DNA of 64,000 nucleotides from Semisulcospira habei (GCA_036245525.1 BTPG01000002.1:168130273-168194272), one strand, 5' to 3'; positions 43,565 to 54,230 are shown, counted from the stretch's first letter. Notes: generated by a model from the sequence alone, not told the origin. Numbers and translations: made by a program.

Positions 43565-43902
43565 GAGTCCGAAATAGCGTCGGAGCTTGCAGATCGAAGG
43601 GAACAGCTGGGTCGTGGGTTCGAGCACACGTCCTGGCCCTGGTAGCTGGACTCGCAGCCCAGGGGGAAAATACGAGCTTGTTTAAGTAGCATGTCCGTTG
43701 AACGTTTCTGGTCAATCAAAGTGGCACAGTTGCAATGCGTCTGAATTGATCAGTGTTCAGGTAGTACTCCACAGGCAATAGCTGTCCCTGTCCCCCATAA
43801 CCCGCCCGTTAGGACCGTCCATTGTCACTCCGGTGCCGCGGACGTTAAACCCCAAACTAAAGAATGAACCAAACAACCAACCAACCAACCAACCAACCAA
43901 CC
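43565..43902 (+). mobile_element. tRNA-derived SINE (family S) with 13-bp target duplication
   Basis: Flanked by AGAGACCCCGGCT at 43552-43564 and 43903-43915. A box-like TAGCGTCGGAGC and B box GTGGGTTCGAGCAC about 45 bp apart point to a tRNA head (pol III promoter). The body has GGACTCGCAGCCC and CTGTCCCTGTCCCCCATAA; the tail is GGACGTTAAACCCC followed by AACC repeats. Length 338 bp. Reference copy for 13395 and 23895. Confidence 0.88.
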
Positions 43903-43996
43903 AGAGACCCCGGCTTAATCTGGCGTGAAAGACATTTTCAAGGTTTCAGACTGTCATTTTATTATGGGAATTTGTGAGTCGTTATAAGGGTCACTA

Positions 43997-44201
43997 TATA
44001 ACCCTTATCATTCGGAATACACCAGTGTGTGAAATAAGTTTAACTAAAATAGTTCAAGGGTAGTGCCAAGCTATTCTGGCACCATCCTTGAACTAAAGCC
44101 ATTGGTCCGTATCCTATCCTTATCTGTAAGTACTATAATGTAGCTTGCATAATGGCAGTGTGCAAAGTTGAAGTTTTTAGCCTGAGTATGATTTGGGTTA
44201 A
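43997..44201 (-). mobile_element. Family D MITE with half the hairpin deleted
   Basis: ATAACCCTTATCATTCGG to GAGTATGATTTGGGTTAA. The hairpin reads GGGTAGTGCCAAGCTATTCTGG, lacking the GGCGCC centre and most of the left arm. Confidence 0.78.
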
Positions 44202-44430
44202 GCTAACTACTCCGTGGCAGGCTTTCATTGCTAGAATTCGCCAATACAACGGGTTTTCAAGGTTGTCTTGCCTCATCGAAGACTTGTCTACTCATCTTTT
44301 CGCAACCCATGTGAGCAGGCACACGTACCGGGTACCCGAGGTTTTCCTTCCTTTTGAGCCTGAGCGTAACGGAAGCAGCTCTCCTGTGTGCAACAGAGAC
44401 GAAGAGCTTAAAAGTCTTAGATTTTACGAT

Positions 44431-44642
44431 ATATATTCAGAGCCCGACGGCCGTATTTCCCTAATTTTGGATGCGTCACCTAATGACTATGCAACAGTTG
44501 CAGGAGATGGATCGACCATGATAATTCAAGGCCAGTGCAGATTAGCTTGGCGCCGACAGGCGCCAAGCTAATCTGGCACTACCCTTGAATTATCATGGTC
44601 GACCCATCTCCTGCTGTTGTGCGTCAGGGCTGGATGGGTTAA
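44431..44642 (-). mobile_element. Family B MITE in the PLA2-like intron
   Basis: ATATTCAGAGCCCGACGGCCG to GGCTGGATGGGTTAA; hairpin loop GACA. Left TTAA lost. Confidence 0.83.
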
Positions 44643-44852
44643 GTTTGCCCTTTCGTCCAATAATAATTCTTGTAATACATGTTACTGAAGAACATTTATA
44701 AAAGAGATATTGCCGCGGCGAATTGTTCACCCTTTACTGCCTGAAGTAGGTCGCTTTAACTTGAAACTGCATTTATTTACATCATAAAAGTGTTCATGAG
44801 TGCAAGAAACAATGAAACCAAACAAGTCTACCAAAACACGCTTTTTACACAG

Positions 44853-45077
44853 GGGGTCCAGTTCGGCATTAGCAAGAGCGCCTGTGACACCGGGTTCCTA
44901 CACGACATGAAGGCCTCCTGCGTCGCACGAAAGCGTGACCTCGTCAAACGTGGACTGTGCGAGATTACTGCGGAGAACGTGTACTACTGGGCGGTGAATC
45001 ACTTCGGAGCGTCTCACTACCACTCCACCCCCGTGTCCTACTGTAGTGGGTCCTGGGTCCGTGCTTGTCTCCCGTAA
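44853..45077 (+). CDS. Secreted phospholipase A2-like protein, exon 2 of 2
   Basis: Residues 56-129 and TAA. Acceptor CTTTTTACACAG, phase 0, so the Cys-rich active-site region continues directly. Together the mature part has ten Cys (positions 21, 28, 46, 52, 55, 66, 78, 91, 119, 127), an even number suited to five disulfides. Two dibasic sites (K82-R83, K87-R88) could be cleaved to give two chains as in known conodipines (inference). The mature length of about 110 residues is near that of a small secreted PLA2. A possible ATTAAA signal lies 24 nt after the stop (45101). Confidence 0.85.
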   Translation, partial: GVQFGISKSACDTGFLHDMKASCVARKRDLVKRGLCEITAENVYYWAVNHFGASHYHSTPVSYCSGSWVRACLP

Positions 45078-45171
45078 AAGTCAACAATAATGGGATGGAC
45101 ATTAAACATTATTTAACACAGATTGTCAAGGTGATTACCTCCAGTATGTTGTCTTGGTTTGTTCCGGTCTG

Positions 45172-45313
45172 ATGTGATGTGATGTGATGTGATGTGATGT
45201 GATGTGATGTGATGTGGTGTGGTGTGGTGTGGTGTGATGTGATGTGATGTGGTGTGGTGTGGTGTGGTGTGGTGTGGTGTGGTGTGTGGTGTGTGGTGTG
45301 GTGTGGTGTGGTC
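45172..45313. repeat. Pentanucleotide satellite (TGATG/TGGTG)n
   Basis: Repeats of GATGT changing to GGTGT. Together with the TTTTGT-rich stretch to 45480 it resembles 52722-53330; both are followed by a family B element and then by CTTCCGCG, TTCGCCGAGTTTC and TTAGTTCTTGCAATT, so a unit of over 800 bp is repeated. Confidence 0.85.
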
Positions 45314-45569
45314 TGAATTCTGTTCTGTACAAAATGGTGTTCTGTTTTGTCACAGTTTCAGTTTGTTTTGTCATTTTGGATTTTGTCCCTCGATGTTTGC
45401 TTGTTCGTTTGTTTTTCTCTTCCTTGGTTTTGTTTGTTTGTCTTTTAGTTGTATTTTGTGTCCTTGTTATAATATATACAAGACTGTGTAAAGGGTTAGT
45501 AGACGGCAATATCTCCTTTATGAATGTTCTCAGTATGTCTTACAATAGTGTTGGACAAAGGAGCTAACT

Positions 45570-45783
45570 TTAACTCATTCAGCCCGACGGCCGTGTTTCC
45601 CAAATTTTGGAGGCGTCATCTAATGACTATGCACCAATTGCAGGAGATGGATCGACCATGATAATTCAAGGGCAGTGCCAGATTAGCTTGGCGCCTGTCG
45701 GCGCCAAGCTAATCTGGCACTACCCTTGAATTATCATGGTCGACCCATCTCCTGCTGCAGTGCGTCAGGGCTGAATGGGTGAA
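45570..45783 (-). mobile_element. Family B MITE, 214 bp
   Basis: TTAACTCATTCAGCCCGACGG to GGGCTGAATGGGTGAA; loop TGTC. Left flank GAGCTAACT also precedes the copy at 30421. Confidence 0.87.
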
Positions 45784-46006
45784 TTATGAAGTTTGAATGC
45801 GGTAAAAAAAAAAAGCTCTTGCTGCTCCTCTTCGCCTTCGTACATAGAACATAGATAGGTCCTTGCTTGGTGCTCGAAAGGCAGTGGCATACCTCACGTA
45901 CTCGCGCCTACTCATTGTGAAAAGAAGGCTAAAATAAAGTCTTGGGTGAAGCAGGACAACATTGATAACCCCTTGTATGAGCGAATTTTAGCAATCAAAG
46001 ACTGCT

Positions 46007-46223
46007 TTAACCTCTTCGCTGTCGGTGATCACGAATTTCGCGTCTGAACCGAAATTCGCGTGAAGACCACAGATGTGAATGGAACAAAATAGGCCAATGA
46101 AGAACATAGAACTAACAAGAGACATATATCCTCATGAGCGCTCGCGAATGCGGGGGCTCATGAGGATGTATGTCTCTTGCAAATGGGTAGGGTTCGCCTT
46201 GCCTTGACAGTTGATAGGGTTAA
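46007..46223 (+). mobile_element. Family A MITE, divergent spacer subfamily, 217 bp
   Basis: TTAACCTCTTCGCTGTCGGTG to TGACAGTTGATAGGGTTAA. Spacer with TCACGAATTTCGCGTCTG, also seen at 53985 and, reversed, at 6010-6035. Hairpin GAGACATATATCC ... GGATGTATGTCTC. Confidence 0.82.
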
Positions 46224-46309
46224 CTTGAAGGCCTTCCGCGTGCGTAAGCATTCGCCGAGTTTCTGTACACTCCGCCTGTAGAGGAGGGAAGAAATAGCGT
46301 TAGTTCTTG

Positions 46310-46365
46310 CAATTAATAATAATAATAATAATGTAATACTACTACTACTACTAATAATAATAATA
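46310..46365. repeat. (AAT)n/(ACT)n microsatellite
   Basis: Short AAT, ACT and AAT runs. From here to 46890 no other feature is recognised. Confidence 0.85.
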
Positions 46366-46892
46366 CCTGTCATTATATTGTCAACTTATCCAATTCCGTA
46401 TCTTATCATACCCCAACATATTTGGTATTAGTGGAAAAAGCAATTCAAGGTGAACTCATAGACACTATGCTGAAGAAAATATTTTGTATTGTTAAAATTT
46501 TACAGGTGTATAAAGAAGATGGGGTAAGAAGCCAAAAATCAAAAACAGATTTGCACTGGGTTCTGAAAACATGCTGTTAGTGTATTAGTTATCCACAGTG
46601 TGAAAATTACAACTCACCTGGCATTCCAGAGACATATTCTAGTGTGTCACCAGTAAATAATCCAGAAAGAAAGGCACAACAGAAAAGTTTCTTCACAAAT
46701 AAACCTTTTTACACCAAAATCCGCCATTTTTTTCGCAGATGGGGATGTTTTGTTTTAGAGCTTCTGATTCGTTGGTTTCAGCCCATACAAACAAGAAAAG
46801 TCACTCAACCAGTACAGAAATGAGTCCTTCAAATATTATAGTAGGTTGCTTCCCTTAGACCACACTGCCGGTATTGCCCGTTATACTGGTAT

Positions 46893-47010
46893 CCAGCGCA
46901 CAGATGTGTGTGCCTCGTCGGCAATGGGAAACAAGGCCAGCGCACATATGTGTGCGTCCCGTCGGCAACGGAGCTTTGCTTTGCGCACACATTTGTGCGT
47001 TCCGTCGTTT
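46893..47010 (+). repeat. Tandem repeat with CGCACA..TGTGTG units
   Basis: CCAGCGCACAGATGTGTGTG and CCAGCGCACATATGTGTGCG each precede CGTCGGCAA; a third, diverged unit (GCGCACACATTTGTGCG) follows. About 60 bp period with a small hairpin in each unit. Confidence 0.65.
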
Positions 47011-47263
47011 AAAGCGCCGCGAACGGGCTTAACCGAACACGCAAGTTCACATGAAACGCACGCATTCCCTATGAAAGCTAACACAGCACAAGAAAACACA
47101 AGACTTTCACGAAGCGCAGAGGTTGATCAGCTCAGCTATTAAATTTTTGGGCCGAAAATTTGATCGTTTGTAATTGCAATTTATAAAGTGACCTGACACC
47201 GGTACAGTGATGCGCGGGCACGGGGCAATTCGACTGTGAAATCTCAATTAATATCAGTGGTGT

Positions 47264-47372
47264 CCCAGCAAGCAAAAGATTCTAGGGTCAACGTCGGCCG
47301 CAGTGGGCCCTCGCACGAACGTTCGTGGGCCCACTGCAGCCGACTTCGGCCCGATGTTCGAATTTTTGGCCT
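47264..47372. mobile_element. Family G hairpin
   Basis: CCCAGCAAGCAAAAGATTC, stem GCCGCAGTGGGCCCTCG and GTGGGCCCACTGCAGCC. Confidence 0.75.
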
Positions 47373-47595
47373 GACTTCCATTTATTTAAAATTCCGTATA
47401 TATATACGTTCGCGTTTGAACTATCTTCACCGTGCTGGGTCCATATCTTGTCATTGTAGCGTGTCAGGACAAATGGGAACAGGATCAGGCACCAGACCTA
47501 TATTCACAGCGCCTCAAATGTCCCCGACTGACCTGCTGTGAAAGTGCCGACTGCCGGGAGTCGGGGGGGGGGGGGGCGGGTGGGTGGGGGCCGGG

Positions 47596-47599
<4 letters not shown>

Positions 47600-47679
<80 letters not shown>
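47600..47679. repeat. (GA)n microsatellite at a LINE 3' end
   Basis: About 80 bp of GA repeats ending exactly where the LINE tail at 47680 begins; a G homopolymer at 47563-47598 precedes it. Confidence 0.95.
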
Positions 47680-47681
<2 letters not shown>

Positions 47682-47934
47682 AATGAACAATGAACAATGA
47701 ACCTTTATTTTCCAACGGTAGAAGTTATTGGTAACAGGACCAGTTTTCAAACTTGCCGTTGCTACATCTACTACATAAGTGACATAGACATGTAAACATA
47801 CACATACCACACACTGCTGCATGCACTGCTGCATTCGCTCACGCACGCACGCACGCACCACGCACATACACACACACATACCCACACACGCACTCAGGTA
47901 CGCACGCATGCACATCGCAACCCGCGCATGCACG

Positions 47935-47994
<60 letters not shown>

Positions 47995-48027
47995 CACCGC
48001 AATTCAGTACGCATGCACACACGCACG

Positions 48028-48072
<45 letters not shown>

Positions 48073-48277
48073 ACACACGCACGCACTCAGGCACATACGC
48101 AAAAAAACAAACACACGCTCTCGGACACGCACTCCAGACATACCTACCCGCATACGCGTACGCACAAAAGTATAAAATGAGTAAAAATACAAAGTAAAGC
48201 AATAAACAAAGAATCATTAAGTACATTAAAGTTCATACAGCAAGGGCAAATATGAATGCAGGTGCTAACTCTCTCCT

Positions 48278-48308
<31 letters not shown>

Positions 48309-48378
48309 ACGCCGACACACACACACATACACACACACACACAGCATGCACGCACGCGCGCGCGCGCGCGCACACACA

Positions 48379-48431
<53 letters not shown>

Positions 48432-48440
48432 CACACATAC

Positions 48441-48481
<41 letters not shown>

Positions 48482-48600
48482 GCGAGCGCGCGCCCACTCA
48501 CATATCGAGCACACACATATGAAGGCAAAAACATTATACACAGTACATGCAGTATTCAAAGGTACTCTTTGGCATTCAAATATTATGGTACGGCTATGGG
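47680..48600 (-). mobile_element. LINE 3' region, minus strand, full of CA/CT tracts
   Basis: Ends (minus strand) TTGGAAAATAAAGGTTCATT with GTTCATT units against the GA tract. Same 3' UTR as 27811-28095, including CGCTCTCGGACACGCACTCC. Contains CA arrays at 47938-47990, 48029-48071 and 48366-48480 and a CT array at 48283-48309. No coding part was found; the upper border is uncertain. Confidence 0.65.
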
Positions 48601-48607
48601 AAAAAGG

Positions 48608-48609
<2 letters not shown>

Positions 48610-48683
<74 letters not shown>

Positions 48684-48713
48684 CACATACACACACATAC
48701 ACACACACACACA

Positions 48714-48767
<54 letters not shown>

Positions 48768-48774
48768 CACACAC
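48610..48774. repeat. (CT)n then (CA)n microsatellite
   Basis: About 70 bp of CT repeats followed by about 85 bp of CA repeats. Confidence 0.95.
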
Positions 48775-48854
48775 ACGCACATGTACACATCTGAACACAC
48801 GTGAAAGTTATCCCAATACTGTAATGATTTGATTACGTCAGAGATTCTAGGTGT

Positions 48855-51257
48855 TCTAGAGATGATGATGATGATGAATCTTTATTTATTCAGGATAAAG
48901 CTATTAGGCAACTCAATGCCTGTCTTACAAGCTGTCCTGTAAACAAACAACATAACAGGAAAATAAACATAGCATGCAAATAATAACAATAATAATAATA
49001 ATAAGAAGAAAAACTACGGAAAAAAACAAACACAATAGGTGAATCAATGAAAGGGAAAAAAAAAAATTCGTATTGGAGAAGTAGTAACTGCCACCAACAC
49101 AAAAGTAAGAGAAATAAATGAGTGCATAGCATTAATATTATACTCAGCTAAGACAGTGTCAAAGAATCAGCAGCATCAAGAGCATATAGCGACACCGACA
49201 AGACCAAGGATTATCAGTTTACAAATGTAAGGAGAAAGAGAAAATACTTGACTTTCACGTGTTATCAACAACAATACTCTGATATGGCAAACTGTGAAGT
49301 CAGGCTGAATGGAAGTGCGTTCGCAAAGCTCGTTTAAAATGGGTTTTACCTGAACATGATTTAATGTTCAATGGCAATGAGTTCCAGACAAAACTGCCTG
49401 AAAATAGAAGGCTTGACTTGTAGAGATCTATCCTGGGTCGGGGTAAATGAAGCAAGCCATGTCTCGTGTGTAGCTGATGCCTAGGGCTGAAGTTAAATAG
49501 CGCGCACAGATACTCGGGGACTTGATAATGAAATATTTTGTGCATGAGGACGCATTTGTTAAATTTGAGTTGTTCCTTCAGTGGAAGCAGGCCAAGAGAT
49601 TTTATCTTTTGGTCTGTGGAAGTAGGGTGTGGAATAATTATTTTAACTGAACGACGATATAGAGAGTTGACTTTTTTAATATGACGTTCGCTGCATTCGT
49701 CCCACAAAGAGGACGCATAGTCACAGTGGCTCTTAATGTGCGCGTGAAAAAACAATGTACAGCACTTTGTACTAAGAATATGTCTAAGTTTAGAGAGCAG
49801 AAATACATTTCTGGACAAGGTTTTGCACAAACTGTCAATATGCGACGACCAATTGAGCTGGTCGTCAAGTACAACTCCCAGTAGGCGGTGCTTGGATACC
49901 TGTTGGATAGGTTTATCACCAAGTGAAAGTATCAAAGGGGCAGGACGTAGCTGATGCTTTTGGCGGGTTGTTATCAACATGCTTTTGGTTTTAGAAGTAC
50001 TGAGGAGCATGCGATTATGCGTACACCAATCTAACACTTCATCAAGACTTTGCTGGAGGATACAATTTAGCGTTATGAGACGATCGTCTGATGTATGCAG
50101 CGTGGAATCGTCAGCAAAGAGTTCGCATTTTACCGTAGGATTTGAGATGGAAAGAGGCAGGTCATTGATGAATAAAGAAAATAAAAGAGGCCCTAGGATA
50201 GATCCTTGGGGAACGCCGTGCCTCACTATACCTTCTTTCGAATACCTTCCGTTCGAGTACACCTTCTGTCGGCGGCAACTTAGGTAGGATGAGAAAAACG
50301 CAATAGAGTTCAAATCAAACTTATACACTGAAAGTTTCTTTAAAAGAATGTTGTGATCGACTAAATCAAATGCTTTGGTTAGGTCCAGAAAAACTGCACC
50401 ATTTAATTTGGAATTATTGATTGATGAGAGCCAAGAGTCAACGATGTGAACGAGTGCAGTATGGCACGAGTGTTTAGGTCGAAAACCGGACTGAAGAGAT
50501 AGGAGTAGGCGTTGATTCTCCAAGAATTGGAGTAGGTGCTTGTGAATGTGTCTTTCAATTGGCTTCGATAATATTGATAACACTGAAATAGGACGAAAAT
50601 CGTTTGGACTTTTGGGATCTTTACATTTGGGAATGGGGACAACTTTAGCATCTTTCATGGCATCTGGAAAAATACCTTGGGTGATAGAAAGGTTGAATAT
50701 AAATGTCAAGGAGTCAGCTGTGTATGGAAGTGACAATTTCAGTACCATGTTATTTATTCCATCCAGGCCACACGGTTTACTGGTTAGAGTAGAAATATAC
50801 TTACCAACTTCAAACACTGTCATAAGAGGTATGGAGAAGGACGCACCTGCTGCAGACTCACAGTGTGTGCGCAGTTTAGCAGAACAACTGTAACTATCAC
50901 TGCAAGTGGGAAAAGACTGTACAAGAGACTCAGCGATATTTAAAAAATGGGAATTGAAGTCGTCTGGATCCATGCCTAGAGATGTAGCAGCAGGGATGGA
51001 ACTTTTCCGCTGAGTAAACAAATTGATAGCATTCCAGACACTTCGGGTATCTTTACCCTCTGCGATAACTTTTTCCGCAAGCGTTTTCTGGGCTTTTCTA
51101 ACTAAGGATTTTACAAAATTACGTTGTTTTTTAAAATCTGCAATTTTTTTCTGCCGTTTTAAGTCATCTCTTATTTTCATCGCATGAATAATGTCCTTTG
51201 ACAACCAAGGCGGAAGGGTAGGGTTTTTAATTCGTTTAGTCCTGAGTGGGGCATGTT

Positions 51258-51258
<1 letters not shown>
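48855..51258 (-). mobile_element. LINE (CR1/L2/jockey group), 5'-truncated
   Basis: Minus-strand element. The 3' end is AATAAATAAAGATTCATC with CAT repeats (48855-48895). Its 5' end meets a GA microsatellite at 51259, cutting the ORF just before the reverse transcriptase; the endonuclease part is absent. Least decayed retroelement of the window. Confidence 0.85.
49300..51204 (-). CDS. LINE reverse transcriptase, open frame without endonuclease domain
   Basis: 634 residues from the first Met; the frame is in fact open up to the GA tract at 51258, so the Met is only a convenience. Motifs in order: NDFRPISVLSILSK (fingers, about residue 200), LQSGFRPKHSCHTALV, FLDLTKAFDLVDH (first catalytic Asp), GVPQGSILGPLLFSLFINDL, and FADDSTLH (catalytic Asp pair, about residue 370). 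The C-terminus has YASSLWDEC and GSFVWNSLPLNI. Copies RNA into DNA at the target nick in intact elements. All catalytic residues are present, so the copy is young, but it lacks the N-terminal endonuclease and is likely immobile. Confidence 0.88.
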   Translation of the reverse strand: MSKDIIHAMKIRDDLKRQKKIADFKKQRNFVKSLVRKAQKTLAEKVIAEGKDTRSVWNAINLFTQRKSSIPAATSLGMDPDDFNSHFLNIAESLVQSFPTCSDSYSCSAKLRTHCESAAGASFSIPLMTVFEVGKYISTLTSKPCGLDGINNMVLKLSLPYTADSLTFIFNLSITQGIFPDAMKDAKVVPIPKCKDPKSPNDFRPISVLSILSKPIERHIHKHLLQFLENQRLLLSLQSGFRPKHSCHTALVHIVDSWLSSINNSKLNGAVFLDLTKAFDLVDHNILLKKLSVYKFDLNSIAFFSSYLSCRRQKVYSNGRYSKEGIVRHGVPQGSILGPLLFSLFINDLPLSISNPTVKCELFADDSTLHTSDDRLITLNCILQQSLDEVLDWCTHNRMLLSTSKTKSMLITTRQKHQLRPAPLILSLGDKPIQQVSKHRLLGVVLDDQLNWSSHIDSLCKTLSRNVFLLSKLRHILSTKCCTLFFHAHIKSHCDYASSLWDECSERHIKKVNSLYRRSVKIIIPHPTSTDQKIKSLGLLPLKEQLKFNKCVLMHKIFHYQVPEYLCALFNFSPRHQLHTRHGLLHLPRPRIDLYKSSLLFSGSFVWNSLPLNIKSCSGKTHFKRALRTHFHSA

Positions 51259-51259
<1 letters not shown>

Positions 51260-51344
<85 letters not shown>
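51260..51344. repeat. (GA)n microsatellite between two LINEs
   Basis: GA repeats joining the 5' break of the LINE at 48855-51258 and the 3' end of the LINE at 51345-52690. Confidence 0.95.
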
Positions 51345-51346
<2 letters not shown>

Positions 51347-52690
51347 GTCTCAACTGGTCTTTATATTTTTTTTATTTCCTTTATTTCTTGCAGTCCTATT
51401 TTATAAATCAATGAAATCTTTTTGCTGCAGTAATAAATTCGTGTACAGCTGAAAATATATCGTTATTCACTGTGGACGACAGGGTTTTACTTCCATTAAG
51501 GAGTAAATGTATATTGGTGTGTTCTGGTGGAAGTGTAAGTATTGTTGAGCGTCTTATTACATCGTAATTACTACACTGGAGTAAGAAATGGTCGGCGGTT
51601 TTATATAATGAAGATACAAATGATCGTCTTATTCTATACCTGCGTATTTCTTTGTGGGCTGGCGATTGGGTGCCTGATAGGCGGGGGCAGGGGATCTAAC
51701 TGTCTGTCCGGCGCTGAGTGATTCCTCTTGGTTTGTGTACAATTCTGCCAGCGCTAGCCGCCTCACCTATCTGGTTTGAGAGGTTTCAGAACTGGCTCCA
51801 CAATAGCAGGCAGGAAAAATGGACAGGTGACGACTAACCAGGTCATAATTGAGGTCGCTCATGTTGAGTCTAATTTTACAGGGAATTATCTGTGTTATTC
51901 TACAACCTAGATAGTAATATGGGGGTACGGACACAATCGTCCCGTGACAGGAATGATTTAAAATCGCTTAAGGCTTGACTACGCTGAATGCGATCGGGTA
52001 AATTGTTCCAAATGCCCGTGGTGGATGGGAAAAATGAAGTTTTGTACAGTTCAGTTTTACATGTGGGGCTTGGCGTTCAAGTGGACGTCGTTTGTGGTAA
52101 GGATTTGATGCGGATACTAACTGTGGTAGGTCTGGGCTTAAGTACGCGGGGGTTATACCATTGACTATTTTAAAATAAAGGATGCGTTTATGACGACGAC
52201 GTCTTTGCTACAATGGAATAAAACCGGTTTCTTCATAAAGTAATTGGTGGCTAGTGCCACGGACTGCACCAGTAATGGTTCTTAAAGCGTGTATCTGGAG
52301 ACTTTCCAATTCATCCGAAAGTGCCTCTGTACAATTATCCCAGATCACATCAGCATAGTCAAAGTGTGGCAGTATAAAAGATTTGAACATAATCTCCAGA
52401 GACCGTCTCGATAATCTATATTTATATGAATCTAGGCAAGCTATAAGTAATCGACATCTGGCTATGATAGATTTGCTATGGATATCCCATTTACAGTTAT
52501 TTTGCAAGATGATGCCAAGGTGTTTGTGTGTAGCAGTACTTTGAAGTGGACTGTTATAGTCAAAGAGTAGGGGAAGTGGTTGGAAGTTCTGGCTACGTGA
52601 CATGTTCAATAGTTCAGTCTTTAGGTGATTAAAATTTACTTTCCACTTATGGGCCCAAACACTAATTTTCTCGAGATCCGAGTTCCATTG
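51345..52690 (-). pseudogene. Second LINE, reverse transcriptase remnant with nested insertion
   Basis: Minus strand. 52208-52609 reads HKHLGIILQNNCKWDIHSK, FILPHFDYADVIWDNC and LQIHALRTITGAVRGTS, the thumb region of a different LINE. Frameshifted continuation: GITPAYLSPDLPQLV and WNNLPDRIQ-like sequence (52030-52170), then DHFLLQCSNYDVIRRSTIL at about 51530-51605. The 3' end AAATAAAGGAAATAAAAAA abuts the GA tract. A family H copy sits at 51625-51780. Confidence 0.78.
51625..51780 (+). mobile_element. Family H element inside a LINE
   Basis: ATGATCGTCTTATTCTATACC, GGCGATTGGGTGCCTGATAGG, GGGATCTAACTGTCTGTCC and GTACAATTCTGCCAGCGC to CACCTATCTGGTTTGAG. The longest of the three copies, and without the fold-back seen at 23086. 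Confidence 0.72.
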
Positions 52691-52721
52691 TGTTACGTTT
52701 TGTTATGTTGATTTGAGTTGA

Positions 52722-53155
52722 GTTGAGTTGTTGTGTTGTGTTGTGTTGTGTTGTGTTGTGTTGTGTTGTGTTGTGTTGTGTTGTGTTGTGTTATGTTGCG
52801 TTGCGTTGCGCTGTGCTGCGTTGCGTTGCGCTGTGTTGTGTTGTGTTCTGAGTGCTGAATTGCCTCCAATATGTTTTGATTTCCTAGTCTTGCCGTGTCG
52901 CGTTGTGTCGTGTCGTGTTGTCAGTGATGCGTTGCGATGGGCTTCGTTGGGTTGTGTTGTGTTGTGTTGTGTTGTGTCGTGTTGCGTTGTGTTGCGTTGC
53001 GTTGCGCTGATTGCGTTGCTCTGCTTTGGGTTGGGCTCGGCTGGGTTGGGTTTGGATGCGTTGCGTTGGATTGGGTTGGGTTGGGTTAGGTTGGGCTCGG
53101 CTGGGTTGGGTTTGGATGCGTTGGGTTGGGTTAGGTTAGGTTGGGTTGGGTTAAT
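52722..53155. repeat. Pentanucleotide satellite (TTGTG, TTGCG, TTGGG)n
   Basis: GTTGT-type pentamers passing to GTTGC and then GGTTG forms, including the near-identical blocks GGGCTCGGCTGGGTTGGGTT at 53032 and 53094. Related to 45172-45313. Confidence 0.88.
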
Positions 53156-53340
53156 TGCGTTGTGCTCTAAGTTCTGTTCTACTCACAGTTCTGTTCTGTT
53201 GTGCTGTGTTCTGTCATAATTTTGTTTTGTCATGTTGGGATTCTTCCCTAGTTTGTTTATTCGTTGTTGTTGTGTTTATTTCTTTGCCTGTTATTTGCCT
53301 TTGTATCTATTTTTTTGTATCCCTTTATAATAAATATGTG

Positions 53341-53566
53341 TTAACACATTTAACCCCAGGGCCGCATTTCCCAAATGTTGGACGTTTGACCTAACCGGCG
53401 ACTATATATATCTATTATTTGCAGAAGACATATTGACCATGACTGATATTCAAGGGTAGTGCCAGATTAGCTTGGCGCCTAATGGCGCCAAGCTAATCTG
53501 GCACTACCCTTGAATAGCATGGTCGATCTATCTCCTACTGAAGTGTGTCGGGGCTAAACGGGTTAA
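53341..53566 (-). mobile_element. Family B-like MITE with variant termini
   Basis: TTAACACATTTAACCCCAGGG to TCGGGGCTAAACGGGTTAA. Spacer holds an AT repeat (ACTATATATATC). Hairpin loop TAAT. Confidence 0.83.
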
Positions 53567-53727
53567 CCCGAATGTCTTCCGCGCAAGTCAGTTAACTTTC
53601 GCCGAGTTTCCTGTACATGAATATATCCTGTCGCGAACCAAACCGCAAGTGTTAGTTCTTGCAATTCAGCTACAGCGCTGAGTGTGCACGGGATGGCTTG
53701 ACTGACTGTGATATCTCAAGCGTAGTG

Positions 53728-53779
53728 CCCCAGTAAGCAAAAGATCGTCAGCCCGACTGAGGTTGTTTTGCTTTCTGGG
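53728..53779. mobile_element. Family G remnant
   Basis: CCCAGTAAGCAAAAGATCG to TTGTTTTGCTTTCTGGG; the stem centre is gone. Confidence 0.58.
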
Positions 53780-53882
53780 TTGTTTTTTTCCGGCGCCAAG
53801 CTAGTGCCCACTATATCTTTGGGCTGGCGGCGGTTCTGTCCGTTCTCCTGTGACCAACGGCGCGGCTCAGCGTACAGTGGGC

Positions 53883-53968
53883 CACTTGACAATGTGAGCC
53901 GCATCGACTTGCTGCCTGGGCAGGCAATACAGTTTTAACCCGGTAAGTTGCCTGCCCAGGCAGCAAGT
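53883..53968. repeat. Short inverted repeat
   Basis: CGACTTGCTGCCTGGGCAGGC pairs with GCCTGCCCAGGCAGCAAGTCG around about 30 bp that includes TTTTAACCCG. Fused directly to the family A copy that follows. Confidence 0.65.
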
Positions 53969-53969
53969 C

Positions 53970-54215
53970 GGGCCTTCACTGCCAGTGATCACGAGTTTCA
54001 GTCTCGTCTGTGTGAAACAAACGCGCACGGACCTACATTCGCGTGGAGCTGAACACGGATGTAAATTGGAACAAAGTAGGGCCCCCAAGACTGGGACTGT
54101 CAAGGGACATAAATCCTCATGAGTCCACTATGCGACTCGGCGGGGGCTTGTGAGGGTTTATGTATCTCTTCAGTGCAGCTGGGTAGCCCTTGTCCCGGCA
54201 GTTAAGCGGGTGATA
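53970..54215 (+). mobile_element. Family A MITE, divergent subfamily
   Basis: TTCACTGCCAGTGATCACGAG, spacer with CATTCGCGTGGAGCTGAACA, hairpin at 54105-54172 (GGGACATAAATCCTCATGAG ... TGAGGGTTTATGT), right end CGGCAGTTAAGCGGG. Confidence 0.7.
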
Positions 54216-54230
54216 GTGTGCAAAATTTCC

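Noticed and set aside
44152..44571. 139-codon plus-strand frame
   Set aside because: It runs from a family D element into a family B hairpin and shows no domain.
45244..45567. 107-codon frame after the TGGTG satellite
   Set aside because: Half is satellite translation; the rest is hydrophobic by T-rich composition and shared with a non-coding repeat.
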